A stretch of 52,516 nt of DNA, taken from DATBGS01 sp036557885. GTDB taxonomy: Bacteria; Chloroflexota; Ktedonobacteria; Ktedonobacterales; DATBGS01. Every line of letters starts with the position of its first letter. Within the stretch, counting starts at the first letter, position 1. Shown one piece after another: positions 1-8,577 of this stretch. Both the position numbers and the translations under genes were made by a program. Location of the stretch: contig DATBGS010000174.1 in NCBI GenBank assembly GCA_036557885.1, forward strand, positions 1-52,516, given 5' to 3'. Below the pieces are notes generated by a model. That model was not told the origin of the DNA and ran no database searches. It worked only from the letters and a program-made list of their open reading frames with translations.

Positions 1-1046
1 CCATTGCCACTCCCATTCCCATCGCCGTTGCCATTCCCATGGCCATTGCCTTTGTCCGGGGCAGTTGTGACAGTGACATTGGTTGACTGAGTGGCGGTGC
101 CGTCGGGGTTCACGATGCCAATGCTCTGTGGGTGCTGACTCCCCGTCCACTGCTCAACCACAAACACCAGGGTATTCCCCTTAAGCGTGCCTGTGGCTGT
201 TTTGGGTTTCTCATCCACCAGAAGCTGCGCTCCGAACTGGAGGCTTGTGCCTTGGAGAGTTACTGTTGCCTGGCCGTTAGGATGGGCAGGCAAGGTTACC
301 TCAACCGAGGCAACTTGTGATACTGCCTCGCCCAGATGGTCAAGTTCGTCCGTGGTAGTAAGCTCCTCTCTCAGGTTCAGGTGAAGCAAAAGACCGTGCA
401 ATACAGCTATGGCATCACTTTTAAGCGTTGCCAATTCTTGTGTCAGGCGATTGTGGTCGGTCCCGGCGGGCACGTTGGAGATTTGCTGGCTTGCCAAGGT
501 CAATTGCTGATCAAACTCCCTCAGCGTCTGCTGGTAGGCGGCATCCTGTCCTCCATCTGCCAGCGCGCTCAAGGCATTCAGGCGATCTCGCGCAAATTGC
601 AGATGCTGTTCTGCCTGGCTTGAAGCAGAACTCGCTGGCGAGTTCTGCACCTGTTGCTCCCAGACCTTGATCCCATACAAGGGGTTATCGGGGTTGTCTA
701 CCCCGCGAGCGGCAGCCAGCACCCCAACACTCAGCAGCAGTACCAAACAGAGTGCTGCCACTGCCGAGAGCCAGGGATGCACACGCCATCCGCCAGGAAT
801 GGGCCAGTCCTGGTGTTTGGCTCGCTGTTGGGCGCGGTGCAAAGCAGCCTGATGAGCATGAAGCTGCTGCTCTAATCGGCGCGCAAAGGTCGAGTCAGCC
901 CGTAACTCAGTGGTTGTGCGCAGGCGCTGGGCCACACGCATCAAGCCATCCACCGCTGGGTCGGAGGCGCTTGGATGCCTGTTTTGCCACCCTGACGCAC
1001 GTAAGCGCTCAAGCTCCTCATCAAATTGATCAGAAAGCGGTTTCAT
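1..1046 (-). CDS. DUF5667-like single-pass membrane protein, partial (runs off left edge)
   Basis: I read at least 348 codons from the ATG at 1046 to the window edge. The N-terminal ~90 residues are charged and cytoplasmic in character. One membrane helix lies at about residues 91-113. The segment just after it (DNPDNPLYGIKVWEQQ) has the pattern of DUF5667 proteins, which commonly sit beside ECF sigma factors. The visible C-terminus is a Gly/Asn-rich low-complexity tail (GNGHGNGNGDGNGSGN). The ATG overlaps the stop of the upstream sigma gene (ATGA), so the two are translationally coupled. By position it may be the membrane anti-sigma partner; that is inference, since no zinc-finger anti-sigma motif is visible. 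The stop codon is outside the window. Confidence 0.75.
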   Translation of the reverse strand, partial: MKPLSDQFDEELERLRASGWQNRHPSASDPAVDGLMRVAQRLRTTTELRADSTFARRLEQQLHAHQAALHRAQQRAKHQDWPIPGGWRVHPWLSAVAALCLVLLLSVGVLAAARGVDNPDNPLYGIKVWEQQVQNSPASSASSQAEQHLQFARDRLNALSALADGGQDAAYQQTLREFDQQLTLASQQISNVPAGTDHNRLTQELATLKSDAIAVLHGLLLHLNLREELTTTDELDHLGEAVSQVASVEVTLPAHPNGQATVTLQGTSLQFGAQLLVDEKPKTATGTLKGNTLVFVVEQWTGSQHPQSIGIVNPDGTATQSTNVTVTTAPDKGNGHGNGNGDGNGSGN

Positions 1047-1753
1047 ACGCCCCCCTCGCGACGACCCAGGTGTACACGCAAGGTCTGCCTGATAGGAGGA
1101 TGAGGGGCAGCCAGCAGGCGTTCCAGACTCTGAAGCGCTCGAAATTGCAAGGCTTTTATGGCGTTGGGATTTTTGCCCAGCATGCGGGCAACGGTTGCCA
1201 CGCTGTATCCACAGATCAGGCGATACAGAAGCACCTGTTGTTGTTCTGCTGTCAGGCGGCCCATCGCTTCTTGCACCTCGCGCCAAGTCTCACGGCTCTC
1301 TGTGGTACGAACGGGGTCATAATCAGGGTGGCTGGCCGGGATAGCCTGATTTTCCCCTGGCTCATCTTCTTCCCAATGCGAATTTTCCAAGGGAATGACC
1401 TCTGGCTGCGTTTGCTGCTGGCGGTAATAGCCGGCAATAGTATTGCGGGCAATGCGGAGCATCCAGCCGCCAAACCCGGCCTCATCAGTGGAATAAACCT
1501 GACTGATTCCTTCTACCATCTTCAAAAACACCTCAGACGTCAGATCCTCGGCTGTCGCACGGTCAGGGATGCGAGTGGCGATCACCCCATAGACCACCGG
1601 GAGAAACTGATAATACAGCGCGCTCAGCGCTTCTTTCCCCCCTTTCTTGGCGCAATCAAGCTGGCTCTCAAAAGACGATGTCTGCTCCTGGGAGGCCCTG
1701 CTATGCTTGCTGGAAGACCGCCACCTTGAAAACATGCACCACTCCCCTTCCAC
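1043..1753 (-). CDS. RNA polymerase ECF-type sigma-70 factor
   Basis: 236 residues. It recruits core RNA polymerase to alternative promoters. Region 2 is visible as DRATAEDLTSEVFLKMVEG, followed by GWMLRIARNTIAGYYRQQQ. Region 4 is visible as MGRLTAEQQQVLLYRLICGY with the helix-turn-helix SVATVARMLGKNPNAIKALQ. An acidic linker (roughly residues 120-150) joins them. Length is slightly above the usual ~190 residues because of a Ser-rich N-terminal extension; a second in-frame ATG (MFSRWRS) six codons on is an alternative start. It overlaps the DUF5667-like gene by 4 bp and is divergent from the TadE/TadG-like genes, which are candidate members of its regulon by position only. Confidence 0.93.
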   Translation of the reverse strand: MEGEWCMFSRWRSSSKHSRASQEQTSSFESQLDCAKKGGKEALSALYYQFLPVVYGVIATRIPDRATAEDLTSEVFLKMVEGISQVYSTDEAGFGGWMLRIARNTIAGYYRQQQTQPEVIPLENSHWEEDEPGENQAIPASHPDYDPVRTTESRETWREVQEAMGRLTAEQQQVLLYRLICGYSVATVARMLGKNPNAIKALQFRALQSLERLLAAPHPPIRQTLRVHLGRREGGV

Positions 1754-2104
1754 AAGGTAGCGGGTTGCGGTAATGCGTGGCAGGACTTTTTAGCAGGGAT
1801 GAGCTCAGTGAAGAGATTCGTTGCTTCATGCACTGCTGATAAACAGGCGAGCGTGCCACCAAACAATAGCCCTTACTACCTTTGTTGTCTTGACCTCTAT
1901 TGTAGTTACGGGTGGTCAATTTTTGTATCCCCATAGCCCTTTTGGATAAGCATGCGAGGACTTCCAGTGCCATTTTCTGACTAGTTTGATGAAACACATA
2001 ACCTCTTCCGGTTAAATGCAACCTCTACAATAGAGCCGAGGTCCAGAACTGATCTGGCATGCGCTTTTCTGAGAAAGGGAGCGCTGTTATCAAGGAGATG
2101 ATTC
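1754..2104. other. Divergent intergenic region between sigma factor and Tad-like genes
   Basis: About 350 bp with no convincing gene. It must carry promoters for the leftward sigma operon and the rightward Tad-like operon. I could not assign a -35/-10 pair with confidence. A good Shine-Dalgarno (AAGGAG at 2092-2097) lies at the right edge. Confidence 0.5.
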
Positions 2105-2158
2105 ATGTATTTTGAAAATTGGAAAGGATTCCCTCGTAGGGAATATGAAGATGCATGA
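2105..2158 (+). CDS. Possible 17-codon leader ORF overlapping the TadE-like gene
   Basis: The strongest ribosome binding site here (AAGGAG at 2092-2097, 7 nt spacing) precedes the ATG at 2105, not any start of the TadE-like frame. That ATG opens MYFENWKGFPRREYEDA and stops at 2158, overlapping the TadE-like gene in another frame. It could be a leader that couples translation to the pilin gene, or mark a frameshift that separated the pilin from its original start. No homology is recognised. Confidence 0.3.
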   Translation: MYFENWKGFPRREYEDA

Positions 2159-2960
2159 AGTGAAAGTTGATGGAATGACCTCTTTGTATTTCCGCCAACG
2201 ATTGGCGAGGAGCCAGTACACTGAGCAGGAAAATTGCTGGGACAAGGGATCTTTGTTCCAGTTCATTGAAAATACGTCTGCCTGTCTGTGTCAACGTCGG
2301 AAACGCCACCATTCAGCAGGCCAAGGGTTAGTAGAATTAGCCATCATTCTGCCAACTCTGCTGCTTATTATGATGGGTGCAATTGATCTCGGACGGGTCT
2401 TTTATGCCTATACTGCCATTGGCAATGCTGCCTACCAGGCGGCCCGCCAGTCTGCCAGAGGCGGCTATCTCTTCACCGCTTGCAAAAGCACCGATGAGGT
2501 TTCGTGTGATGCTATCGAGATGACTCAGCAGTTGTGTCCCGCCACCGACACTACCTACCAGACTGATGCCCAGACCAACCAAACCTCCGGTCAAGACTAT
2601 TACAAGGTGATTGATATTTACTCACTGCTGCGCTGCGAGTTAGGGGCGCTCTTTCGAGACTACGTCACTGACCCCAGTAGCTGCAAGACTGCGCAAGTGC
2701 CCAATCCCACTCTAGCTTTCCCGGTGATTGCCACCCCCAATGCCCTGACGCCTCCCATTGGGGACGGTTGTATTGGCTGGGGGTATAACCTGGCAACCGA
2801 TGCCGGGGGTGCGCAAGAGGTAACAGTCACCGTCACCTATAACTTCTCTTTCATCACTCCCCTGCTGCTCCTTTTAAATGGAAGTACGAATTATTTGACC
2901 ATTCGGCGCGTCGTTTCGGTAGCCGTCTTAACCGGACCAAATTCCCAGCCGTACCCTTGA
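2145..2960 (+). CDS. TadE-like pseudopilin / Tad pilus assembly protein
   Basis: About 271 residues. TadE-like minor pseudopilins are membrane-anchored components of Flp/Tad secretion systems. The signature is visible: a polar N-terminus, then GQGLVELAIILPTLLLIMMG and a following DLGRVFYAYTAIGNAAYQAA, the standard hydrophobic helix with the Glu of the TadE domain. The long periplasmic part contains several cysteines (CKST, SCDAI, LCPATD, LLRCELG), suggesting disulfides. The start is uncertain: TTG 2112, ATG 2145 and ATG 2151 are all in frame, and 2151 has an AGGGA at 8 nt. It is followed with near-zero spacing by a second TadE-like gene. No prepilin peptidase or TadA/B/C genes are in the window. 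Confidence 0.85.
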   Translation: MKMHEVKVDGMTSLYFRQRLARSQYTEQENCWDKGSLFQFIENTSACLCQRRKRHHSAGQGLVELAIILPTLLLIMMGAIDLGRVFYAYTAIGNAAYQAARQSARGGYLFTACKSTDEVSCDAIEMTQQLCPATDTTYQTDAQTNQTSGQDYYKVIDIYSLLRCELGALFRDYVTDPSSCKTAQVPNPTLAFPVIATPNALTPPIGDGCIGWGYNLATDAGGAQEVTVTVTYNFSFITPLLLLLNGSTNYLTIRRVVSVAVLTGPNSQPYP

Positions 2961-2977
2961 GAAAGAAAGCTCCCGCA

Positions 2978-3628
2978 ATGATCACATGCCCTGCACCTGC
3001 TGCCACTCTACTAAACCCTGCTTCTCCCAAGCAGCGCTTCCAGTTGGGTCAGGCCACCGTTGAGTTTTCGCTCACCCTGATTCTTTTGCTATCCATTGTT
3101 ATCGGGATTCTAGAATTTGGGCGCGTCGTCTGGCTCTATAACACTCTTTCCAACCTGGCACGCGAAATAGCTCGCCATACAGCCGCTGCGCACTTTCAGC
3201 GTGAACCACTCGGCGACATCAACACGCCAGGGACCGTCCTGGGGGATGTCGTGCTGCAGTTTTCTACCGGGCTGAACACAGACTACCTTGTCCCTGGAAC
3301 ACTTGGCGCCAACAACAGCCTCCCCACTCCCTCCCTGGCAACCATTGGCATCTACATCACTCCTGCTGATGCCTGTCGCACCTTGCCAGATACGCTCCAA
3401 ACAGGTTCTCCGTTTGGGCCAGGTGGGCTGAACTGGCTCTCCTATGCCCGTGAGTATCAAAACTGCCAGGATGGTACCTCTGGAGCTGCCCTGCGTGTCA
3501 ATCCACCTGGAACGGCAACGTTTTCCGTTGCCATCTATTATCCACTGCAATCTGACACACTCATCCCAGATTTTGGGTTCATCAATAACTTGATCACTAC
3601 AGCGGAAACCACCGTCTTTTTTGAATAA
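2978..3628 (+). CDS. TadE-like pseudopilin, second copy
   Basis: About 216 residues. The motif GQATVEFSLTLILLLSIVIG followed by EFGRVVWLYNTLSNLAREIA is a TadE domain with the conserved Glu five residues into the helix. The secreted portion is rich in Pro, Gly and Thr, with no recognised enzyme fold. A TTG at 2957 overlaps the stop of the preceding gene, but the ATG at 2978 is preferred as the conventional start. It forms a three-gene operon-like set with the first TadE-like gene and the TadG-like gene downstream; together they likely form a small pseudopilus or surface export module. Confidence 0.85.
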   Translation: MITCPAPAATLLNPASPKQRFQLGQATVEFSLTLILLLSIVIGILEFGRVVWLYNTLSNLAREIARHTAAAHFQREPLGDINTPGTVLGDVVLQFSTGLNTDYLVPGTLGANNSLPTPSLATIGIYITPADACRTLPDTLQTGSPFGPGGLNWLSYAREYQNCQDGTSGAALRVNPPGTATFSVAIYYPLQSDTLIPDFGFINNLITTAETTVFFE

Positions 3629-3716
3629 AGAAGAATAAGCCCGAGAGGTTCTAGAGGGTGGATGTAGTGGTGTCTGTCTGACTGATTGAAGCTGATGTAA
3701 AGGGGACATTTGGGAA

Positions 3717-5648
3717 ATGTGGCACTCTCTCTGGTTGGCACAGCGACAACGCAGAACTCGCAACAAATCTTTAAAGTGCCGTCGGTCTGAGCGGGGCCAA
3801 GCGCTGGTTGTTGTTGCCTTGCTGATGACCATCTTAATTGGCCTGATGGGCCTGGTGATTGATTCTGGCTATGCCTACAGTGAGCGCCGCCAAATTCAAA
3901 ATGCGGCAGATTCTGCCGCGCTCAATGGGGCTCGTGATCTGGATGCCCAGATTGCCAACGGGAACCAGGCCGGAGCAGATACCCAGGTCTTGCGGGCGAT
4001 CAAGCAATATATTGTCGCGTTTAATCTCACGGTCAACACCAGCGGGAATGCGCCAGCAACCCTGCAAAGCGCTACCTACATCAATGAAGATGGCTCGCAA
4101 AGCTATGGCACTGTGGGCACACAAGCCAGCGATCATATTCCCGTTTCTGCGAGTGGGGTCCGTGTCACCGTCAAAGAGCCCTGGACGCCCTTTCTGGTGG
4201 GCATCCTCGGCATTAACTCCTTCACCATCAGCGCGACGGCTGCGGCTGCCTCCGGGGTGATCCCCGGCGCGGATGCCGTCTTTCTCAACTGCAACAATTC
4301 GGTGGACCTGAGCATTAGTGGTGCCAGCCAGGATGTGATTACAGGGAGCGTCTTTGTCAATGGCAGCGCCAAGGTCAGCGGTGGCAGCAATATGACGGTC
4401 ACCGGGAGTTTTGGGGTTTCCGGGACCATTCAAGGGACGGTGAATGCCCAGGGAGGCACGTTCCAGAACCAACCTCCACAGCAATTTCCCTTGCCAGATG
4501 TGGCCTTGCCGCTGGACCAAACCGGCGCCCTGCTCAGCAGTTATTATGCGCCCCCTAACGTCTACCCAGAATTTGACCAGGAAGCCTACTGGGATTTTTA
4601 CCTGGGCTACAACCTCAATTCCCTCCCAGGGCAGGGAGCGGCTGGAGGGGTGCCTCTCAACGGCGGGAATTACGTGGATCTCTACTTTGAGGTCAATGAG
4701 ACGCCGAACGTGCTCAATCAGGTGTCCTTGAATGCAGTACTCAAACAAATTTCTGATGTCACCACCACCCCCAACTTTGGCGCCTATCAAGGGCACTATA
4801 CCTCCTTCTTCAAGCAGTGGTTGCAAACCACTGCGGCCTCTCTTTTTACCAGTCCGCCCTCCTGGCTACATTTTGTAGATGTGGCTGATTGGGCAGGCGC
4901 TGACCCCAAGCAAAGCCCGGTTGCCGAAACCGAACCACAAACCTGGTATACCCTTCAGCCTGCCGTTTTGGGAGTCGGGGTGTTTGGCTTTACCGCCCAA
5001 CCAACCAGCCATCCTATCAGCAATTTTGGAGGCAAATGTCCAACGAGCGAGTGTTGGTCATCGGGCATCTGGTGGATGCTGAACTGGTCTTCGGGAGATG
5101 CCTTCAAGTCGCCTTGCCTCAAGAACACACCCTGCATTGACATGAGCAATGCCAATGTGGCTTGGGTCAGCCCTGGTGGAACCTTCTACAGCGAAAACAC
5201 CCCAACCATAGGAACGTTCGTAGGCATCACTTTGATGACCAATGTCGCCTTCTTCTACTCTTCAGGCGGGAAAAATCAGGCCATTCATGGCTGGGGCTAC
5301 CCCAGCGCAGCAGCCATCCATCCAGCAGAGAGCTTGTTCTATGGGGGCTGGGGAGCGCTGGGCACGCTGTATGTGCCACGTTCGGTGCTCTACACGACCT
5401 TCATGGAGCCACTGCCCAACAACTGTAATGGGGTCAATCTCCCGGATGCGATCCATTTTAATGGCGCCGACCAGAGCGTGCATGGGTTTGTCATGGCGCC
5501 GTATGGAGCCATCAGTTTCAATGGGAGTGGCGCCAGTAACTTTAACGGGGAAATCTTTGCAGCCCAGCTTGATCTCAATGGGGGACAAGTCCACCTGACC
5601 TATGATACCCAATCAGCCGCCAAAGGGGATCCTCTTATGATTCAGTGA
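3717..5648 (+). CDS. TadG-like pilus assembly / large exported surface protein
   Basis: 643 residues. The N-terminus has the TadG/TadE-like anchor: RSERGQALVVVALLMTILIG, then DSGYAYSERRQIQNAADSAA, typical of Flp-pilus TadG proteins with the 'QNAADSAAL' signature. After ~180 residues the sequence becomes Gly/Ser/Asn/Val-rich with short strand-like repeats (GSVFVNGSAKVSGG, NMTVTGSFGVSGTIQG), resembling a beta-helical or adhesive surface domain. The C-terminal ~100 residues return to this style (DAIHFNGADQSVHGF, AISFNGSGASNFNGEI). No von Willebrand A motif is evident. It follows the TadE pair by ~90 bp, with AAAGGGG upstream of the ATG. The likely role is a surface component exported by the Tad-like system. 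Confidence 0.82.
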   Translation: MWHSLWLAQRQRRTRNKSLKCRRSERGQALVVVALLMTILIGLMGLVIDSGYAYSERRQIQNAADSAALNGARDLDAQIANGNQAGADTQVLRAIKQYIVAFNLTVNTSGNAPATLQSATYINEDGSQSYGTVGTQASDHIPVSASGVRVTVKEPWTPFLVGILGINSFTISATAAAASGVIPGADAVFLNCNNSVDLSISGASQDVITGSVFVNGSAKVSGGSNMTVTGSFGVSGTIQGTVNAQGGTFQNQPPQQFPLPDVALPLDQTGALLSSYYAPPNVYPEFDQEAYWDFYLGYNLNSLPGQGAAGGVPLNGGNYVDLYFEVNETPNVLNQVSLNAVLKQISDVTTTPNFGAYQGHYTSFFKQWLQTTAASLFTSPPSWLHFVDVADWAGADPKQSPVAETEPQTWYTLQPAVLGVGVFGFTAQPTSHPISNFGGKCPTSECWSSGIWWMLNWSSGDAFKSPCLKNTPCIDMSNANVAWVSPGGTFYSENTPTIGTFVGITLMTNVAFFYSSGGKNQAIHGWGYPSAAAIHPAESLFYGGWGALGTLYVPRSVLYTTFMEPLPNNCNGVNLPDAIHFNGADQSVHGFVMAPYGAISFNGSGASNFNGEIFAAQLDLNGGQVHLTYDTQSAAKGDPLMIQ

Positions 5649-5772
5649 GGCGTGTCGGCAAAGCTGCACTCCAATCCAGACCCTTTGGGGCGCGGCTTTT
5701 TCCAGCGGAACGCGTAAATTTTCCCACAAGCCATAACAATTTCTGGTGGAGGGCAACTATCTCTGTAGTAAG

Positions 5773-5826
5773 AGGAAACACAGATAACAGCTTTTCTGCT
5801 AGTGCGCAGAAAAGCCAGGGTTTCCT
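5773..5826 (+). terminator. Two-tier stem-loop ending in T-run after the TadG-like gene
   Basis: The outer arms AGGAAAC (5773-5779) and GTTTCCT (5820-5826) enclose a perfect 10-bp inner stem, GCTTTTCTGC (5790-5799) with GCAGAAAAGC (5806-5815), and a 6-nt loop. Several Ts follow. It sits between the TadG-like gene and the exported small protein. The simplest reading is a Rho-independent terminator; a structured 5' leader of the next gene is the alternative. Confidence 0.6.
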
Positions 5827-5874
5827 TTTAGCTGAGGAATCGTATAGCGGTTTCTTCTGAACTGAGGGAGAGTT

Positions 5875-6531
5875 ATGAGCTTAGGAAGGTTCTTCAAAGC
5901 CCGGATTCTGGCGATAGTTCTGATGAGTGTCGCAGTGATTGGTGGCGGAACTGCCGTCTTTGCTTACGCTACACCAGCCGGGCAACAGGTGTGGCAGGCG
6001 GTCACTGGCAAAGCCGACAGCACGAAAACACCCGATGCTGATCAGAAGAAGACCGACACGAACAACGGCGCGAATTGCACAGCAGATGACAGCGCCAAGC
6101 AGATGCTCGCCAGCTTTGCTTTGAGCACTGATGCTTCCAGCGATGCCATGCAAGCTGTTTGTGCACTGCATGCCGGCCAATTCAAGGGCAAGACCCCTGG
6201 CGGCGCGGACGCTGCTACCACGCACGTCTACGGATATGGCGAGATCGTTAAATTGCTGACCTATGCGCAGTATCTTGCCACCCACGACAGTGTAGCCAAT
6301 AACCCCAGCGGCAAATTAGATGATACCAACGCGCGGGCCTATCTCGCGCAAGCACTGCAAAGCTGTGGCTCAACCCCGTTAGAAAAATGCTTGATGGACC
6401 ACATCCCAAGCTACCACCCTGGGAATGGGGACAACAGCAATGAAGGAAATAACAACGGAGATGGAAACGGGAACAACGGAAACGGCAATGGCAAGGGGAA
6501 GCCAGATGGCACACCGACCCCACATCATTAA
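5875..6531 (+). CDS. Small exported protein with Gly/Asn-rich tail, function unknown
   Basis: 218 residues. An N-terminal signal/anchor is clear (ARILAIVLMSVAVIGGGTAV), followed by a Thr/Asp/Lys linker, a central ~110-residue helical domain with four cysteines (ANCTAD, QAVCALH, LQSCGST, EKCLMD) suggesting two disulfides, and an Asn/Gly low-complexity tail (NNNGDGNGNNGNGNGKGK). GAGGGAGAG precedes the ATG. The tail resembles the C-terminus of the DUF5667-like protein at the left edge. Position suggests a surface partner of the Tad-like proteins. I do not recognise a family. Confidence 0.75.
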   Translation: MSLGRFFKARILAIVLMSVAVIGGGTAVFAYATPAGQQVWQAVTGKADSTKTPDADQKKTDTNNGANCTADDSAKQMLASFALSTDASSDAMQAVCALHAGQFKGKTPGGADAATTHVYGYGEIVKLLTYAQYLATHDSVANNPSGKLDDTNARAYLAQALQSCGSTPLEKCLMDHIPSYHPGNGDNSNEGNNNGDGNGNNGNGNGKGKPDGTPTPHH

Positions 6532-6833
6532 TGAGTAAGCAGTCATTCTTCTTCCTCAGCAGACCGGGCTTTCATCGAGGGTAGGTGTGGTGGCTACTTC
6601 CCAGATCCGGCGGCGAACAAGCAGGTATGCCAGGGCATCTGAGCGTGGAAAAAGGTTATATATCTGCCTGGTAAGTGCCTTTCAGACCGATTCACTCACT
6701 CGAAGTGACCAATTGAACCATGCTTCCGAACGTCTAAGTCCTTCCATTCGTTCGCTCTCCTGCTCCCGATCCAAGGACAAGCAAGTACTTGTCCACGCCT
6801 GAACACAGCTGGTTTTCGCCGAGCATCGAGATG
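6532..6833. other. Non-coding stretch with a half-repeat end
   Basis: No convincing gene. It carries a copy of the dispersed end sequence GTGTGGTGGCTACTT at 6585-6599, related to the terminal repeats of the MITE-like elements. The rest is unassigned. Confidence 0.5.
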
Positions 6834-8119
6834 CCCGTAATGTGCGAAAATTACATCCGGACTGTTGAGAATTGGCGTCATTCATCGATGTTCGCCTCTT
6901 CCCATTTGCCTCGCTTGGCTTCTTCCCTGCTGTCTATGAGAAGATGAGTGTCTCTCCTCATCACCTATGCAGGGGGAACCATGATCATCGCACTGTTTGC
7001 ACACCTCTATTCTGTCATCTTTGATCTACTGAGCATGCTTGGCCGGTCGGAACGAGAACAAGTTCTCGAGATCGCCCTCTTACGTCAGCAGATGCGCATC
7101 TTGCAGCGCACGCGAGCCCGTCCTCCTCGTCTTTCCTGGTGGGAAAAGCTGCCTCTGACTCTGCTCGCAACGAAATTGGTTCGAGGTGCCACGAACTCCC
7201 GTACCCGGCTCAGCCAAAGCCTGCTGTTGTTTACTCCTGAGACGGTGCTGCGCTGGCACCGTGAGTTGGTGCGCCACAAGTGGACCTTTCGCCACCAGCC
7301 AGTTGCGGGCAGGCCGCGTATTGCAGCAGAACTCGAAGCGCTGATCGTGCGTTTGGCCTGAGAGAACCCGCGTTGGGGCTATAGTAAAATCGAAGGAGAA
7401 CTGCTCAAACTCGGCTTTCGGGTTGGGCACTCGACCATTCGAGATGTCCTCAAACGTCAACATATCCCTGCCTCACCCTTGCGCGCCCGGCAGAGCAGCG
7501 CCTGGCGTGCCTTGCCTCGGCCAGCACCAGCAGCAACTCCTCGCCTGTGATTTCTTCACCGTGGAAACCCTGCGGTTACAAACGCTATATGGGTTCTTCT
7601 TCATCGAACTTGGGACGCGTCGGATTCATCTGGCTGGCTGCACGGCGCACCCAACAGGAGCCTGAGTGACGCAACAAGCACGCCAGCTCATATGGAAGTT
7701 GCAAAATGCGGGGCGAGTGATGCGCTTTTTACTGCATGACCGTGACGCGAAGTTTCCTATCAGCTTTGATACCGTGTTTACCTCCGAGGGCATGGAAGTA
7801 ATTCTGATGCCCTCTCGTGCGCCGAACGCCAACGCCTTTGCGGAGCGGTGGGTGCGTAGTGTGCGCGAGGAGTGTTTGGATCACTTGCTGATCATCAATG
7901 AACGGCGCTTGGAACACGTGCTGGCTGAGTACAGTCGGTATCATAACCGTGCCCGTCCCCACCAAGGCATTGAGCAAAAGATCCCCGAATCACCCAACCA
8001 CCAACCAGGAGAAGGGCCAGTACAGCGGAGAGATGTCTTGGGAGGACTCATCTACGACTACTATCGGAACGCCGCGTAACGGCTCGTAGAGCCTGGAAGG
8101 TGTTTTCGCACATTACGGG
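6834..8119 (+). mobile_element. IS element, near full length, 17-bp terminal inverted repeats, inactivated
   Basis: The left end CCCGTAATGTGCGAAAA (6834-6850) is exactly the reverse complement of the right end TTTTCGCACATTACGGG (8103-8119), bounding 1286 bp. It carries one rve-type transposase, broken by two stops and a frameshift. No clear target duplication is visible. It interrupts the C-terminal end of an AAA regulator fragment that continues at 8121. Two more relics of the same family lie at 8578-8988 and 40757-41120; the latter retains a diverged end matching at 15 of 17 positions. Confidence 0.85.
6981..8079 (+). pseudogene. Transposase (rve integrase-core, IS481/IS3-like), disrupted
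   Basis: AGGGGG precedes the ATG at 6981. The N-terminal HTH-like region reads EIALLRQQMRILQRTRARPP, then RLSWWEKLPLTLLATKL. It stops at 7359-7361 (TGA where CGA is expected before ENPRWGYSKIEGELLKLGF). A frameshift near 7500-7540 moves the frame to LLACDFFTVETLRLQTLYGF, and a second TGA at 7663-7665 replaces an expected Trp codon. The last part (LLHDRDAKF, PNANAFAERWVRSVREECLD, YHNRARPHQGI) is a textbook rve DDE core end. Three independent lesions mean it is inactive. A GTG at 6948 is an alternative start. Confidence 0.88.
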
Positions 8120-8120
8120 G

Positions 8121-8577
8121 ATTCCAGCAGCCAGCGTTCGATGCGGGTCGGGACGACCGACACCAGTTCGAGCAGCGTCCGCGCCGCTCTTGAGACGCGC
8201 GCCAGGACTGCCCCGCGCACCGTCGGGGGCACCTGGGAGGACGCACTGGCCAACACCTCAGTGACAAAGAACGGGTTCCGCCTGTGATGGCGTAGATCTG
8301 TTGGGCAGCGTGCTGCGTCTGGTTGGCCTGGAGCGCCAGCTGTGCGACCGCCTGCTCAGACAGCGGAGTGAGCCGCAGATGGGCCACCGCGATGTTGGGC
8401 AGATCACCTAGCACCGCGGCCAAGGGATGGTCGCGGCCCAGTTCGTCGTCGCGGTAGGTCAGGAGCACCTGCGCGGGCACCTGCGCGATCCGCTCCAGGA
8501 ACTTGATGAGATCCAGCGTGGCTTCGTCGGCCCCGTAATGGGCGGAAATTGCATCCAGAGCGGTGATAACAAGTGCC
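8121..8577 (-). pseudogene. Fragment of an AAA/LuxR-type ATPase regulator
   Basis: On the minus strand the Walker-B-distal region of a large ATPase regulator is readable: DEATLDLIKFLERIAQ, VLLTYRDDELGRDHPLAAVL, LRLTPLSEQAVAQLAL, YAITGG. A one-base deletion near 8278-8284 (Asn codon of the expected GGNPFF) shifts the frame, after which PFFVTEVLASASSQVPPTVR and RTLLELVSVVPTRIERWLLE follow. The fragment is cut at one end by the IS right terminus and at the other by the second IS relic, so only ~150 codons of an expected ~900 remain. Confidence 0.75.

Noticed and set aside
752..1729. 325-codon open frame on the plus strand
   Set aside because: Antisense to the sigma factor and DUF5667-like genes, which have clear motifs; no homology pattern of its own.
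3834..4826. 330-codon open frame on the minus strand
   Set aside because: Shadow of the TadG-like gene; composition reflects the complementary strand only.
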